Positions 45,663-55,346 of a stretch of 64,000 bases of DNA are shown here, piece by piece. The position numbers and the translations under genes are program-made. How positions within the stretch are numbered: the stretch's first letter is position 1; each line of letters starts with the position of its first letter. The stretch comes from Marisa cornuarietis (lineage: Eukaryota; Mollusca; Gastropoda; Architaenioglossa; Ampullariidae): contig SMMW01000597.1 of assembly GCA_004794655.1 (NCBI GenBank), positions 646,001 through 710,000 of the forward strand, written 5' to 3'. Under the pieces are notes generated by a model, which worked only from the letters and a program-made list of their open reading frames with translations, had not been told where the DNA came from and did not search any database.

Positions 45663-47479
45663 GCGCGCGCGCACACACACACACACACACACGCACACAC
45701 ATGTATGCACGCACATTCGCATACAAACACACATGTCCACACACAGACATGCACGCACATATCAAAACGTGTCGGGAAAACACATTCATGTTTATAAGGA
45801 AAGAGAAAAGTGCATACACTCTTACAATTCTTAATTTCTCTCTCTCGTTGTCTATTTGTAAATATGAAAAATATGATAATGTCTCTAATTTATAAGCGAA
45901 GCTAGAATTGGCACATGACAACCATGTGACTTCCCTTCCCCAAGTTGACTCCATAGAGGACTGGGGGAGGTAAGAGTTGTAAGAGTTGTCTTTCCCTTCC
46001 ATTTTCTTTCCGTGAACAAAGGTTCGACCGCATATACCTATTTTGTTTACCTCATTTTCGCTTTGGTTTTAGTGAATAGCTCTTCTACATTCTGTAGAAA
46101 CAAGCCTACAACAACGACAACACGCCCCACTACCCACTCACAAAATGTCAAAAGGGGACGATATCGATGTCCACAGAGACACCAGTTCTCCCCATTGGCT
46201 GTAGTCTTGACAGTGTGAACGTGTAAATATAAAACAGCACTATCATGTACTGAGCACAGCGAATCATTTGAAAAAATGTACATTGAAAAACTAAGCAGTC
46301 ATACACATCGTCTGTTTACATAATTTTATTAACAATAATAATGATTAACGCATGATAAGGAGCATGCTGTCAGCGCTGGACACGAACATGACATGAACAG
46401 CATACGAAGGAGGGGATGGATAAACAACAATACTGACAAAGTACTAAAAGACAAAAATAGAAGGTATAAAGAAGAATGGAGCACAAACAGCGACGACAGT
46501 GAGTTATGGTAATCTACAGGGGCCGTAGTTATGAAGTGAGAGTAACTCGTTTCCCCAGGGCACAATGGAGAACTCAAGGAAAAGTGTCTTGTTTACGAAG
46601 TTATAAGGCGGTGTCTAGACCTCGCGGATATTACTTCATGTTTTTTTTCTCTTTGCCACCGTTTTACAGCTACGGTTATTGGGGTTAAAAAAACATCTGC
46701 GGGATCTGTACACCGCTTTATAACTTCGGAAACAAGGCGTATATTCTTGAATTTGCCACCTTGCCCCAGGGCAGAGACTTACCTTTGCTTCATAACTACG
46801 AGCTCCAGAGGTAGACGAGCAGGCGGACAAGTCATTAGACGACAAAGACGTGAGAGAAAGGGCTAGTAGATGTACTAGCAATATGTGGACTATTGTTAGG
46901 AGTAGTGCTAATGGAAGACATGATTCGAAGGTGGTTGAGTGGAGGATATGAAAGGGGAGGTCCACCATTTCGCTGCGCGGTAGCTAAAAGATAAGGTTAA
47001 GATAAGAAAAGTGATTACTCACGAAGCTCTTCAAAATCGACCTACAAGAGAAAAAAATCAATGTATTAAGCATTAATAGAATTGATTATACCATCGTGTG
47101 TAAGCACCAGAAGTACAATGCAACATTCCGCAGTCAGTAAGTAGTTTTCACTCATTTCAGGAAATTCAGATGCGAGTTTAGCTTAAGTTCATTGAAGTGT
47201 TTCAGATTTTCTTCTTCTGTTTCTAAAAAATACGATATTATGACATATGTCATAATGACTTGGATTATCAGCGTTTGCGAATTGTCCAAAACAGATAATC
47301 TCGGTGAGCACTGATAATAAATAGAATGAAACAGAGTTAGCATTTTGTGTGCAACGATTGAACAGATGCTCGCTTTATTTTATGTTCTTATTTAGCAAGA
47401 GACTAACAGAAATCCATACCGTGAGCCATGGTTTACTCCAGACCATACCAAACACCAGACAGAGAAAATACACCCGCAT
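36722..47479 (-). CDS. Secreted astacin zinc metalloprotease with MAM domain, 11 exons
   Basis: A complete gene for a 411-residue secreted endopeptidase. Exons (minus): 47479-47420, 47041-47023, 45259-45228, 44329-44254, 43717-43582, 43305-43130, 41548-41318, 40359-40330, 39193-39053, 38194-37947, 36808-36722, all phases matching. Order: signal peptide (residues 1-16 or so), short propeptide with the FxGD aspartate switch (FQGD), catalytic domain from WPRNVVYYTI, zinc motif HELLHALGFWH at 136-146 followed by EHSR, Met-turn SIMHYG at 191-196, Thr/Ser linker, MAM domain from about 256 to 410, stop. Three zinc histidines, Glu137 and Tyr195 are all present, so it should be active. Substrate unknown; astacins of this type process matrix or secreted proteins. 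Two MITEs, SINEs and a LINE piece sit in its introns. Confidence 0.93.
37947..38194 (-). CDS. Astacin-MAM exon 10: MAM domain, middle
   Basis: It reads YYIYAEATNHLRQVAKLTTP, then EYCIAFWLFQDG and WTHVRINLNSPASFH. Donor CAT/GTACGT, rather than the earlier GTTAGA, gives a complete MAM fold. Confidence 0.92.
38429..38565. repeat. Short inverted repeat with TTCGCGAA stem
   Basis: Left arm GAAGAGGTCGGAAAGTTCGC and right arm GCGAACTTTTCCGACCTCTT pair over about 25 bases around a ~75 base loop. It could be a small MITE; the flanks show no clear target duplication. Confidence 0.6.
38758..38935 (-). repeat. tRNA-derived SINE family 1, copy 2 (full length)
   Basis: Minus strand: GGTGGCGCAACGGTTAGCGC (box A) and GGGTTCAGTTCTCG (box B) spaced as in tRNA promoters, then a conserved body ending CCTCAGTTGCTGGCTCGGCG. 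It lies in the intron between the two MAM exons. Confidence 0.85.
39053..39193 (-). CDS. Astacin-MAM exon 9: MAM domain, first half
   Basis: It reads CNFEDNFCNLQQDKADNFDW and GSTPTANTGPNADHTNGAG, the diagnostic MAM opening. Phase 1 both sides. Confidence 0.94.
40330..40359 (-). CDS. Astacin-MAM exon 8: 30-base linker
   Basis: Acceptor TTTTCAG and donor TC/GTAAGT enclose TSHITRPTS, a short Thr/Ser-rich hinge between protease and MAM domain. Confidence 0.75.
40640..40870 (-). repeat. tRNA-derived SINE family 2, copy 1
   Basis: Shares GTGTTAGAGACCTCACTTCTC on plus with the two other copies; on minus a box B-like GTTTGATACCCG precedes the common body. In an astacin intron. Confidence 0.65.
41318..41548 (-). 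CDS. Astacin-MAM exon 7: Met-turn and end of catalytic domain
   Basis: It reads YDMGSIMHYGAYTFAQD, the astacin Met-turn with its Tyr, and ends at LYGCVV. I chose donor G/GTTAGT because only this phase joins the linker and MAM exons. Confidence 0.93.
41640..41985 (+). mobile_element. Non-LTR retrotransposon ORF2 C-terminus, degraded (plus)
   Basis: The same region of the same LINE type as 7436-7930, opposite orientation: segments matching LGATFA, MARLNRSWD, FTLRNRLCKSLVVHILLYDC and ETWTLLTETERRIQ, broken by stops. It lies in an intron of the astacin gene. Confidence 0.72.
42036..42330. mobile_element. Palindromic MITE, copy A
   Basis: Left arm GCCGTAGTTATGAAGCGAGA and onward is repeated inverted at the right with divergence. 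The arms meet near 42180. Lies in an intron of the astacin gene; same family as 46515-46808. Confidence 0.7.
43130..43305 (-). CDS. Astacin-MAM exon 6: zinc-binding active site
   Basis: It contains CHSKIGHRGGAQEVSIGSGC and the zinc motif HELLHALGFWHEHSRYDRD, with all three His ligands and the catalytic Glu. Confidence 0.97.
43414..43581. repeat. C/A-only satellite (CACACCCC type)
   Basis: 168 bases made of C and A almost without interruption, CA units mixed with CCCCAC. It begins exactly at the 5' splice site of astacin exon 5. Confidence 0.95.
43582..43717 (-). CDS. Astacin-MAM exon 5: catalytic N-lobe
   Basis: It reads TRDLILQAMREIEADT, then DCVRFEQRT and DYINIHSGDG. The donor GG/GTGTGTG is itself the edge of the C/A-rich satellite at 43414-43581. 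Confidence 0.92.
44254..44329 (-). CDS. Astacin-MAM exon 4: start of catalytic domain
   Basis: It reads VRSVIRGASYKWPRNVVYYT and ISSSY, the W-P-x-x-x-x-Y start typical of astacins. Donor C/GTGAGT. Confidence 0.92.
44553..44670 (-). repeat. tRNA-derived SINE family 1, copy 3 (truncated)
   Basis: The body and box B (GGGTTCATATCTCG on minus) remain, the box A head is missing. In the intron between exons 3 and 4 of the astacin gene. Confidence 0.75.
45102..45143. repeat. (CA)n microsatellite
   Basis: About 21 units, 85 bases after the propeptide exon in transcription order. Confidence 0.95.
45228..45259 (-). CDS. Astacin-MAM exon 3: propeptide with aspartate switch
   Basis: 32 bases reading RYFQGDIDLSK. 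The Asp in the FxGD motif blocks the zinc in astacin zymogens. An exon of identical length exists in the decayed paralogue at 56406-56437. Confidence 0.88.
45470..45533. repeat. (GA)n purine tract
   Basis: Interrupted GAGA/GAAA tract in an astacin intron. Confidence 0.9.
45631..45701. repeat. (CA)n(CG)n(CA)n compound microsatellite
   Basis: CA units flank a GCGCGCGCGCGC core, an alternating purine-pyrimidine run that could adopt Z-DNA. Confidence 0.93.
46330..46950. repeat. Second copy of the 17.3 kb repeat, split by a MITE
   Basis: Left half (GAGCATGCTGTCAGCGCT and onward) and right half (TGTGGACTATTGTTAGGAGT, AGTGCTAATGGAAGA) flank the MITE copy B, showing a nested insertion. Confidence 0.55.
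46515..46808. mobile_element. Palindromic MITE, copy B
   Basis: Ends GGGGCCGTAGTTATGAAG and CTTCATAACTACGAGCTCC are complementary over most of the arm length, the whole being one ~290 base palindrome. It splits an older repeat related to 17340-17660. Confidence 0.8.
47023..47041 (-). CDS. Astacin-MAM exon 2: 19-base micro-exon
   Basis: Acceptor CTTGTAG and donor C/GTGAGT enclose VDFEEL plus one base. It is supported by phase: exons 1 and 3 fit only with it (0 in, 1 out). Confidence 0.7.
47420..47479 (-). CDS. Astacin-MAM exon 1: signal peptide
   Basis: 20 codons: MRVYFLCLVFGMVW then SKPWLT, a classic hydrophobic signal sequence, ending at donor ACG/GTATGG in phase 0. Confidence 0.85.
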
Positions 47480-48129
47480 GTTGTGATGTAATTCCAGCTG
47501 AGGAATAGGCACCGAACCCGCCACGTTTTTACCCCAAAAGAAACGTGGTCAGGAGCGTGTTGTTCCTTAAAACCCATGGTCACACCCTTCGTCTTAACCT
47601 CCTTCCTCAAGATAAAAATCAGCCCAATTGCATAAAAGAACGAGACCTGAATACCTGAAGGCTAAATGAACCAGAGATAAGGAGAATTATGCATCCTATC
47701 TTGTACTCATGACTCTTGTACCAGGTTAAGGTTTGCCTTCGTCAGTAAACGTTTTGCACAGAGTTTAGGGGGAATTCTTTTGTCGATTGTATTTACTGGC
47801 AAATCTTATTCGGAGGATGCATTTTCATGGGCTTTTTCATGAATCACCGAGAAATGTTTTGTTGTAATGAAACCGATAAGCGTTATGAAAGGCCCTTGAG
47901 TCTGAGTAATAATTTTCTTAATCCTTTTGGTAGATGCCGAAGCTTCTCTTCTCCTCACCATTATCTACATCCGCATCGCAGTCTTTATCGATATTAAGTC
48001 ACTTTTGTAAAGCCTTCCGGAAGAGCCCAGATGTCTGATGCTTCTCTCTTCAGTATTGTCTTTCCGTGTCCTTTTATGTGCCATGCTGATCAGTACTGAA
48101 GGCTAAAATCTGACAAGAGCTGAAAATGG

Positions 48130-48885
48130 CGTGACATGGCTGTATTATTTCGATTGTTTGATTACAGTCAAAGCATTTTCACCATTTCCTGAATATTTTT
48201 CCATTGTGAGTTCTTTGTCTGTGTTGTCATCTCCAGCTTTGGCATTCATGTTGCCCATGATGATCTTGTCTTGGATTGCGATCAACCAGCGCTTGTAGGG
48301 AGTTGTAAAAGTCCTCCTTCTCCTCTTCTTTAGCTGCGTTGGTAGGTGCATAGCACTGATAATGGTGATCTTTCTTCCTTTGGAGTTAAACCAAGCTGAC
48401 ACGAGTCGCGAGGAAACTAGTTCCTATGCCATTAGTGCCCTTGTGTGTCATCAGTACTGCTACTCCTTGTGTGTGGTCATGGCCAGGGTCTTCATGTCCA
48501 TAGTAGATGATAGTCTCCCCTGACGAAAGTCTGGTCTGACCTCTGCCATTCCACTTGGTCTCGCTCAGGCCAAGGAGCTTGATGTCATAACTCTTCATCT
48601 CATGGGCTACCTAAGCTTATTTCCCTCTCTTGTATAGGGTTCTGATGTTCCAGGTCCCTATCCTGGTTTTTGCCTTGGCCGTGAGAAGATGGGTCGGCGA
48701 GCTGACTCCCCGAAGGCTTTCGCCAACACGCGTCATAGGGCCCTCCAAAGCCCTTAGGGATCTTCCCGTCCAGGCTTTCGTTATAGTAGTGTTGTAGTTG
48801 CAGTTTCTGTAGCAGGCGTTGTTTTATGGGGTGAGGTTGCTAGCCCCACGCCTACCCGGCACGTTACCCGGGGGTTTCCAGGCGG
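48130..48885 (-). mobile_element. Non-LTR retrotransposon 5' part with endonuclease domain
   Basis: After a GC-rich leader, minus frames read TWNIRTLYKRGK, then LLGLSETKWNGRGQTRLSSG, GVAVLMTHKG and later IIMGNMNAKAGDDNTDKELT, the AP-endonuclease motifs (E in SETKW, N-x-N/D-K-G strand) of LINEs. Frames shift between blocks. The reverse transcriptase is absent, so it is truncated. Confidence 0.82.
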
Positions 48886-48954
48886 AGTTTAATCTTGTCA
48901 TTAGATACCCTTAAACACCCACACGCACGCACGAACATACACGCACGCACGGAG

Positions 48955-49029
<75 letters not shown>
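48955..49029. repeat. (CA)n microsatellite
   Basis: About 35 units beside the LINE 5' fragment. Confidence 0.96.
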
Positions 49030-49031
<2 letters not shown>

Positions 49032-49436
49032 TTATAGATATGAAACTTACAGACCAGTTAGAAACTGGCACAGAATATTAATCATTCACAAGACGGACGC
49101 ATGCTAAACAGCATCAGAAACTCTAATTTAGAACTACATTATCTAGATGTGACCAAAAAAAAAAGAAAGAAATTTCTAACGATATTGTCAAAGTTATTGC
49201 GAAAGAAACATCTTTAAGAAGGCTTGCACGTATAGTATTAAAATAATCTGTATGATTTTATAATTTTTTTTATGAAATGGGTCAGCGAAGATTACGATGA
49301 CACACAAAGGGGCTGAACTCTTCGCAACGACCTCCAGCTGTCACGAAGTTCGATAAAAGAACTATCGTAGGTTGCACTTGTAGCTTCTGCCACTAAGCTG
49401 GGCAGTAGAAAAATAATGTGCAGCACGAAGAAGTTT

Positions 49437-49438
<2 letters not shown>

Positions 49439-49521
<83 letters not shown>
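49439..49521. repeat. (CA)n microsatellite
   Basis: About 41 units, the longest pure CA run in the window. Confidence 0.97.
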
Positions 49522-49526
<5 letters not shown>

Positions 49527-49815
49527 CACCTCTAGTTACATGTTTTTTTTGTTTTTGTTTACCACACAGCTGCACTATGATCGATTTTGATCTCCTTTGA
49601 TCTCTTCTTAGGACACCTCCGCACTTTGTTTTCTCCGTTGCCGTGACTGGATTCAATTATTTATTATACTAATATTCCATTGTAATTAATAAGCCCCAAA
49701 GGAGATGTTTTTAGTGGTAGTATCATTATAAGAAATAAGGTCTGAAGGACATGTTTGTAGTGCTAGTATCATGTTCAAATAGGTAAGTCCTAACGTTAAA
49801 AAAAGAAACACCGCA

Positions 49816-49870
<55 letters not shown>
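49816..49870. repeat. (AAAG)n microsatellite
   Basis: Thirteen or so AAAG units. Confidence 0.95.
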
Positions 49871-51289
49871 GAAAATAGATAATAAGATAGTGGATGTGAA
49901 AAAAATTAAAGAAGGGGTGGGTGGTTAAGCAGCCCGACAGACCTATTAGAAAATGACTAAATAAGTTTAAAGATCAGATTGTTCTTTACACATTGTAAAA
50001 TTTTCCCCCATAAAATAGGAGAGAAAGATTGCCAGAACACATGTACAGTTTGATGTAAAAAAAAATCAACTCTTTAGAGTGACAGTCCTATCACTCAGCT
50101 AGACTTAAACGACATGTTTATGACAGATTTTTGTTATTATAGGTAAAGAAAAAATGTTTACAAGACTACAGAAGTCATAGCATTTTGAAATGGATTTATT
50201 GCTTAAAATCGCACCATACATTTCTGATAAATTGTTTTATTTGATCTCTTGACACGTGCAAAGTGTACCTTGGACCATAATATTTTTTGCCATTAACACA
50301 TCCATTAGATTTTTGTTATCGCAGATCCGTTGATTTTGTGTAAGTATCTCTAAGTGAAGAACTTTCATTCATACGACTTTTCACTAAACCTCGATATTAT
50401 GCATTTTATTCCCACAAAATCGCAGGTCTAAATGCCGGAATATCCCCCGGAACTTTACACAATACCGTTTATTTCTACAATATAATTAGACCCCACACTT
50501 AAGAGCTTTTTTAGAGCTGATTCTACTTCAAGAAGCTGGAAGATGCCTGTCAAGAGCTTAAGCTTCTCACAGCAGTCTTCACTCCATGTTCTTGCTGGAC
50601 ATGTTGGTGTGAGAGCGGTGCTGATCCCCTCGGCCTAACTGCCTTCATTGTTCTTCTAAAGGCGGTGCTTTGAGGGGGGGGAGGGTGGAACTGGGGAGTA
50701 AGGGGTAGAATGAAAGGGATGAAGGGAAAGGGGTTAGGGTAGGTACGGGCGAATGGTCACTGTTCCGTTACGTTGCATGATGGTAGTTGCTATTATTGAT
50801 GCCCTTTTCCAGTTATTCCTTGCTCTTATCTTGACTATTATTTGTACATTCAACCTCTCAGAGTGTTTACTGAGGTGCCGGCGCTGGTAGTAAAGATTAG
50901 AAGCTTTGGAAAGGGGGAGGGTTGCAAGTGGGGCTTTGAAGGGCTGTGATAAAGGTTGTAAAGGTTGTGTGAGGGCAGAAGATGTGCTAATCCACGCGGA
51001 TAAGATATCAGGGCGAGGAAAAGACGGCTAGCACCCCATTAGCCCACGAGGGACCCCTAAAGAGCCCGCTTTTATTCCCTGCCGAGCTTGTGGTGTAGCA
51101 AACCTTAAGGGGCCCATTTCTCAGCCCACAAAGGGCAGAAGAACTCTTGCAGGCTGAACAAGTACCATGAAAGGATAAGAAAAAATTCCTGAATAGACCC
51201 CTTCGCCTGCATTGGCTCTTGAGATCACCTGTCGCTATACTCACTCATAGTCAGCGCCTATCCAACGGGCTTGGTCGTCTAGGACAACG

Positions 51290-51600
51290 TGCCATGAACG
51301 CAGATTGTTGTAACCAAATTATCCATGCTTCAGCACGCTTACTCCTACTGTGGGTGTGGAAAAGCTTTGTTCTCCCTTATATCAAGATGTAAACCAATTA
51401 GTAAAGGACTTTCACAGTTACATGTTGCTGAATGCGATGGGCACCGCAAGAAAAGACATGGAAGCGAAGCGTCGAGAAGGACCTCAAGAGCAGAGGCCTA
51501 TCACTAGAGACAGTCTCCCAGAGCAGCAGAAGCAGACAGAACCAGATGGAGGTCCCTCGTTGTCGCCAGACGACACAGATAGGACTAACTGAATGGTGGT
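51290..51600 (+). mobile_element. Probable LINE reverse transcriptase C-terminal relic
   Basis: One plus frame reads TWKRSVEKDLKSRGLSLETV and then a RTRWRSLV-like end, a pattern seen at the C-terminus of many non-LTR elements. Upstream has a CGKALF-like metal knuckle remnant. Confidence 0.45.
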
Positions 51601-51654
51601 GATATTTTAAGGTTAAAAAAAAATCAAAGTTATCTCGTGACCTTGCTGTTATAA

Positions 51655-51880
51655 AGGATTGAGGTGTTAGTGACCTCACGTCTAGGGGCCAGTTTTTTCC
51701 GAGGGCTGTGCCCAGCTCCTCTCCCTAGTTGTACAACCCTCTGCTAAGTAGGTATACAGCTAAACCACCTGGATGAAGTAGATGTAGCGCCAAACGAGGA
51801 TTGAACCGCCCACTGGGCGCAACTTGAGGTTTGGAAGCCGTTTGCTCAGACCATCAGGCTATCTACTCTCCCCCACCCCT
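51655..51880 (-). repeat. tRNA-derived SINE family 2, copy 2
   Basis: Minus strand: TAGCCTGATGGTCTGAGC (box A-like) and GGTTCAATCCTCG (box B), then the body shared with 57700-57925. Confidence 0.72.
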
Positions 51881-52404
51881 ACCAGTGTTGTATGACCGTC
51901 CTGTAATATTTTCCAAGTATAGTCCCATATTCGAGGATATTAGTCCAGTTAACAGTTAAGAATGCCCTGTTCACATTCAACGTCTTTCAGTTCTCGCTAC
52001 ATTCTTCTACTATTTGAATGAAAAAGATGATGTAGCAGGTAAAAAAGGCATCGAAAGGGGAGGGAGGGACCAGTGCAGAGCACAAAGACAGCTTGTTCAT
52101 GGTATCAGAGCGCTCCTCTTAAAAACCCATTGCACGATTAAGGAGAAACAACCCTTGTCCTTCCTGTACCCCTCGCCCTTCAGTGGTGTTCAGGGGAAGA
52201 CGCCCAGGAGAGCTGCATTTGAGGCACGCACACTTTTCGGAGTCACACACCCAAAAACTATTTATGGGTAGTTAACAATGTATAGCTATGCTGACTGCCA
52301 TTCATCTTTATCTTATCTTTACGTACCGCCCGCCGTGACAGTCTCACACAGCTACCAGGCAGCTGCACGGGGACACCAAGTGTTTGGTTACATACTCTCC
52401 TCAC

Positions 52405-52532
52405 TTTTGTGTGGTCGGCGTGAGGATGAGAGTTGGCGGTGGGGGTGCTACCCGAGCCGAGCGACCAGTCGAAGCTGTCGGCGTGGTGTTGCTGGAGATG
52501 GCACTGGTTGCAACTGAAGCTGCAGCTGACGA
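52405..52532 (-). pseudogene. Paralogue MAM exon
   Basis: Behind a perfect pyrimidine tract and ACACAG it reads CHLQQHHADSFDW, then GSGSTPTANSHPHADHTK, plainly homologous to the MAM exon at 39053-39193. The donor phase differs (0, not 1). Confidence 0.85.
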
Positions 52533-53088
52533 CTGTGTGTACAAAAAAAATAAAAATGAGAATATTACTGGAGCATTTTCAGCGAGATTGGATGGTTAAA
52601 TGGCACGAGGACAAGAGATGAGATGGCGGGATTGTGTTAAATCTTTTGGATTTCGCGCAAAGGATTTTTTCGATTCCTTTAAGGATGTGCAGCAGACGTA
52701 ATAGCTAGTTTTTTTTTTAAATCTGCGTCTAAAATAAAAATGCCTTGCTTTAGGTGCAGCACGATTGAGTGTTCTAGTAGCCGCTGATGCCATTATGTGG
52801 CGCACTCGTGCAAGTGGAGGACTAGTAAAACCCTGGCTGTCTATAAGCCTGCAATGTGTTTTTTGTTCTGTTTTGATGGTACAGTGAAGATTGTGAATAG
52901 CTTGCGGGCTCAGCATGAGCAAAGTCTTCTCTCTCTCTCTCGTTTTAGAATTGGTGTTTCAGAAATCAACGGCCACATAAATCGGTTTGCACAATATGAG
53001 ATAGCTCGTCACTGTCTCTTTTGTGTAGATACCTTGTAGGATAAAGTACGTCTTATTTTTTGCCCTATCTAAGATGACCTGAAAGATA

Positions 53089-54382
53089 CGAGGGTCATTC
53101 AAAAAGTTCTAAGCCTTACTCAGAAGGTGTTGCAGAAACAAGACAGTTTTTCACAATTTTTCTATATAGTCTCCCTAGACATCAATGCACTCGGTCCACC
53201 GATGCTCAAGTATTGCAATCCCCTCACGGAAGAACGTGGCGTCCTGGTCCTCCCAAACCTCCTTCACAGCACATATGACTTCATCAATGTTTCCAAAATA
53301 GTGACCACGTAGGTGGGATTTGAGTTTAGGAAACAGGTAAAAGTCAGTTGGAGCTAAGTCTGGTGAGTAAGGGGATGGGGTAGAAATTCAAAGCCACAGC
53401 TGGTTGTTTCAACTACTGCAACCTGAGCAGAGTGAGCAGGCGTGTTATCCTGGAGCAAGAGCACACCTGCCACCAGCTTCCCTCTGCTTTTCAATTTGAT
53501 TGCTCCCTTCTGTTGTGTTAATTCTGATGCACAGTGCTGTCCATTAGTAGTTTTTCTCTTTTCCAGATAGTCTATCATGATTACGCCTTCAGAATCCCCC
53601 CAAACTGAAGCCATCACTTTGCCAACAAACGCTGCCTGCTTGAAGTTCTTCGGGGGTGGGGGGAGAACCATAGTGTTTCCACTGTTTGCTTTGAATCTTT
53701 GATTAAGATTCATAGTGATGAACTCTGGCTTTATCTTGAGTTACTAATCTGCGATGAAAATTCTCAGGGTCAGCCGTGAAGAGAGTCAGAAGCGTCCTGG
53801 AAATATCAACCCTTTACAGCTTCTTCTCTGGCGTCAACATTCTTGGGACCCATCCTGCAGACAGCTTGCTCGTCCCCAAGATCTCAGTCAAAACAATGTG
53901 GACTGAAACAGTATTAATGCCTATGGACTTAGCTATCTGCTAGATAATAAGACGTTTGTCATCCAAAACCACGCGGTGAATGGCATCAACTTGTTCATCA
54001 ATGGTTGAGGTTTTTTGACGACCTGACCGAGGGTCATCTTCTGTGCTGCCCCTGTCCCGCTTGAATTCAGCAGCCCACTTCTTCAAAGTTGCATTGGAAG
54101 GAGAGTCCTCAGCATGTCTTTACCATGTCCTCATGGATTTCCTTGGGTGTCATACCTTTTTTTTGCAGATTCTTTATGACTTTCTGGGCCTCTGTTTTGT
54201 CCATTTTTATATCTGTCGCACTACCCTTCACATTGCTATGGGCCTGACTCGCACACAAATTAAAAAAGAAATCTGTAATAGTTTTCTAGTTTTATAAGAA
54301 GCGATATGTGTTACTACAAGAAAAATGTTCAGCTATGGCTCTTCTCTCTGGGTGAGGCCTAGAACTTTTTGAACGACCGTCG
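53089..54382 (-). mobile_element. Mariner (Tc1/mariner) DNA transposon, inactive
   Basis: Terminal inverted repeats CGAGGGTCATTCAAAAAGTT (left) and its near complement at the right are flanked by TA on both sides, the mariner target duplication. At 1,294 bases it has full mariner length. It lies in the gap left by the paralogue's missing Met-turn exon. Confidence 0.93.
53145..54204 (-). pseudogene. Mariner transposase, broken
   Basis: Starts MDKTEAQKVIKNLQKKGMTP. Recognisable parts include WDSEG-like GDSEGVIMIDYLEK, LLQDNTPAHSAQ (second catalytic Asp) and a later LAPTDFYLFPKLK (third Asp). Reading needs frame changes, and stops interrupt it (after MVKTC, in LII*QIAK, and near the end as IDV*GDY). 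It cannot make a full transposase. Confidence 0.9.
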
Positions 54383-54493
54383 TATATATATAGATAAGGA
54401 CACATGGTAAATATCTGAAAGCACATTTATACACATACATTCAAATGTGGACCACTTGCTTACTTTCCATTTTTTCATTTTTGTTTGACTCAC

Positions 54494-54646
54494 TGCTGAA
54501 AACAGTTGTAGTTGTCGCGGTTGTAGCGATTTTTCTCGTGCAAGAAGCCCCAGATGAGCTCACGCGTGATGGTGCTTTTACGCTCGCAACCAGAACCAAC
54601 GGACACCTCCTGGGCGCCTCCCCGAAATCCGATCTTGGCGGGGCAT
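54494..54646 (-). pseudogene. Paralogue active-site exon with destroyed zinc motif
   Basis: It reads CPAKIGFRGGAQEVSVGSGC, very close to the intact exon, then TRELIWGFLHEKNRYNRDNY where the intact copy has HELLHALGFWHEHSRYDRDN. Zinc ligands 1 and 2 are lost. Donor CA/GTGAGT; read through, a TGA follows at once. Confidence 0.88.
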
Positions 54647-54751
54647 CTGTGAACAGACATTAAAGGTCAGGCCGAATGCAACATTATTTTCATATGGCAG
54701 ATTCATGTTCCCAAATGGGAGGAAATGGCACGAAATCCATTAACTATTTAC

Positions 54752-54838
54752 GAACCTTTGAAGATTTCCACGTCAATCTGCCTTTTGGCAAAAGAAGATC
54801 CGGGCCCCAACAAGCGTATGCGTCGACATGAGGGCAAA
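54752..54838 (-). pseudogene. Paralogue catalytic exon, partial
   Basis: It ends RQIDVEIFKG plus donor TC/GTAAAT, in phase with the next exon, giving FKGS-CPAKIG as in astacins. A Cys-Arg run matches DCVRF of the intact copy. The 5' border is unclear. Confidence 0.45.
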
Positions 54839-55242
54839 TACGATATATTATATTATATAAAGTCTTTGATTCTGGCTATTTTATCGTATCAACAAAGTTT
54901 AATGAGTTCTAGTATTGACCGCGACTGTAAGTGACATCATAAATTAAGTTGACTTTTTCCTAAATAATAATAAAATAATGACAATACACTGTTACAGAGT
55001 AATGAAAACGTCTAGGAGGCAGATAAAATGCTGATATTTTATGCAAACATTATAGCTGACTGATTCGCGTCCCCAACATCAGCTTTGATGTTCATCTTTT
55101 TTTTTTTTTGATAGGTGACTTAAACTGTCTCACCATCATTCACGATGTCGTTTCATGCTCCACGTGGGTTTTCTTCTCTACAGGCATGCTAACATTATTC
55201 AGAGAACAATAGCAGTGAATGTTGTAAGACAATGGCAGGATG

Positions 55243-55346
<104 letters not shown>

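Larger units (their letters stand above)
47480..52404. other. Spacer between intact and decayed astacin genes
   Basis: Holds the LINE 5' fragment (48130-48885), two long (CA)n, an (AAAG)n, a LINE C-terminal relic and a SINE of family 2. The missing second half of the paralogue's MAM domain should lie here, but I could not find it. Confidence 0.5.

Noticed and set aside
49300..49420. AEATSAT-like frame as second half of the paralogue's MAM domain
   Set aside because: Only the AEAT tetrapeptide matches YAEATNHL; the rest of the MAM pattern is missing.
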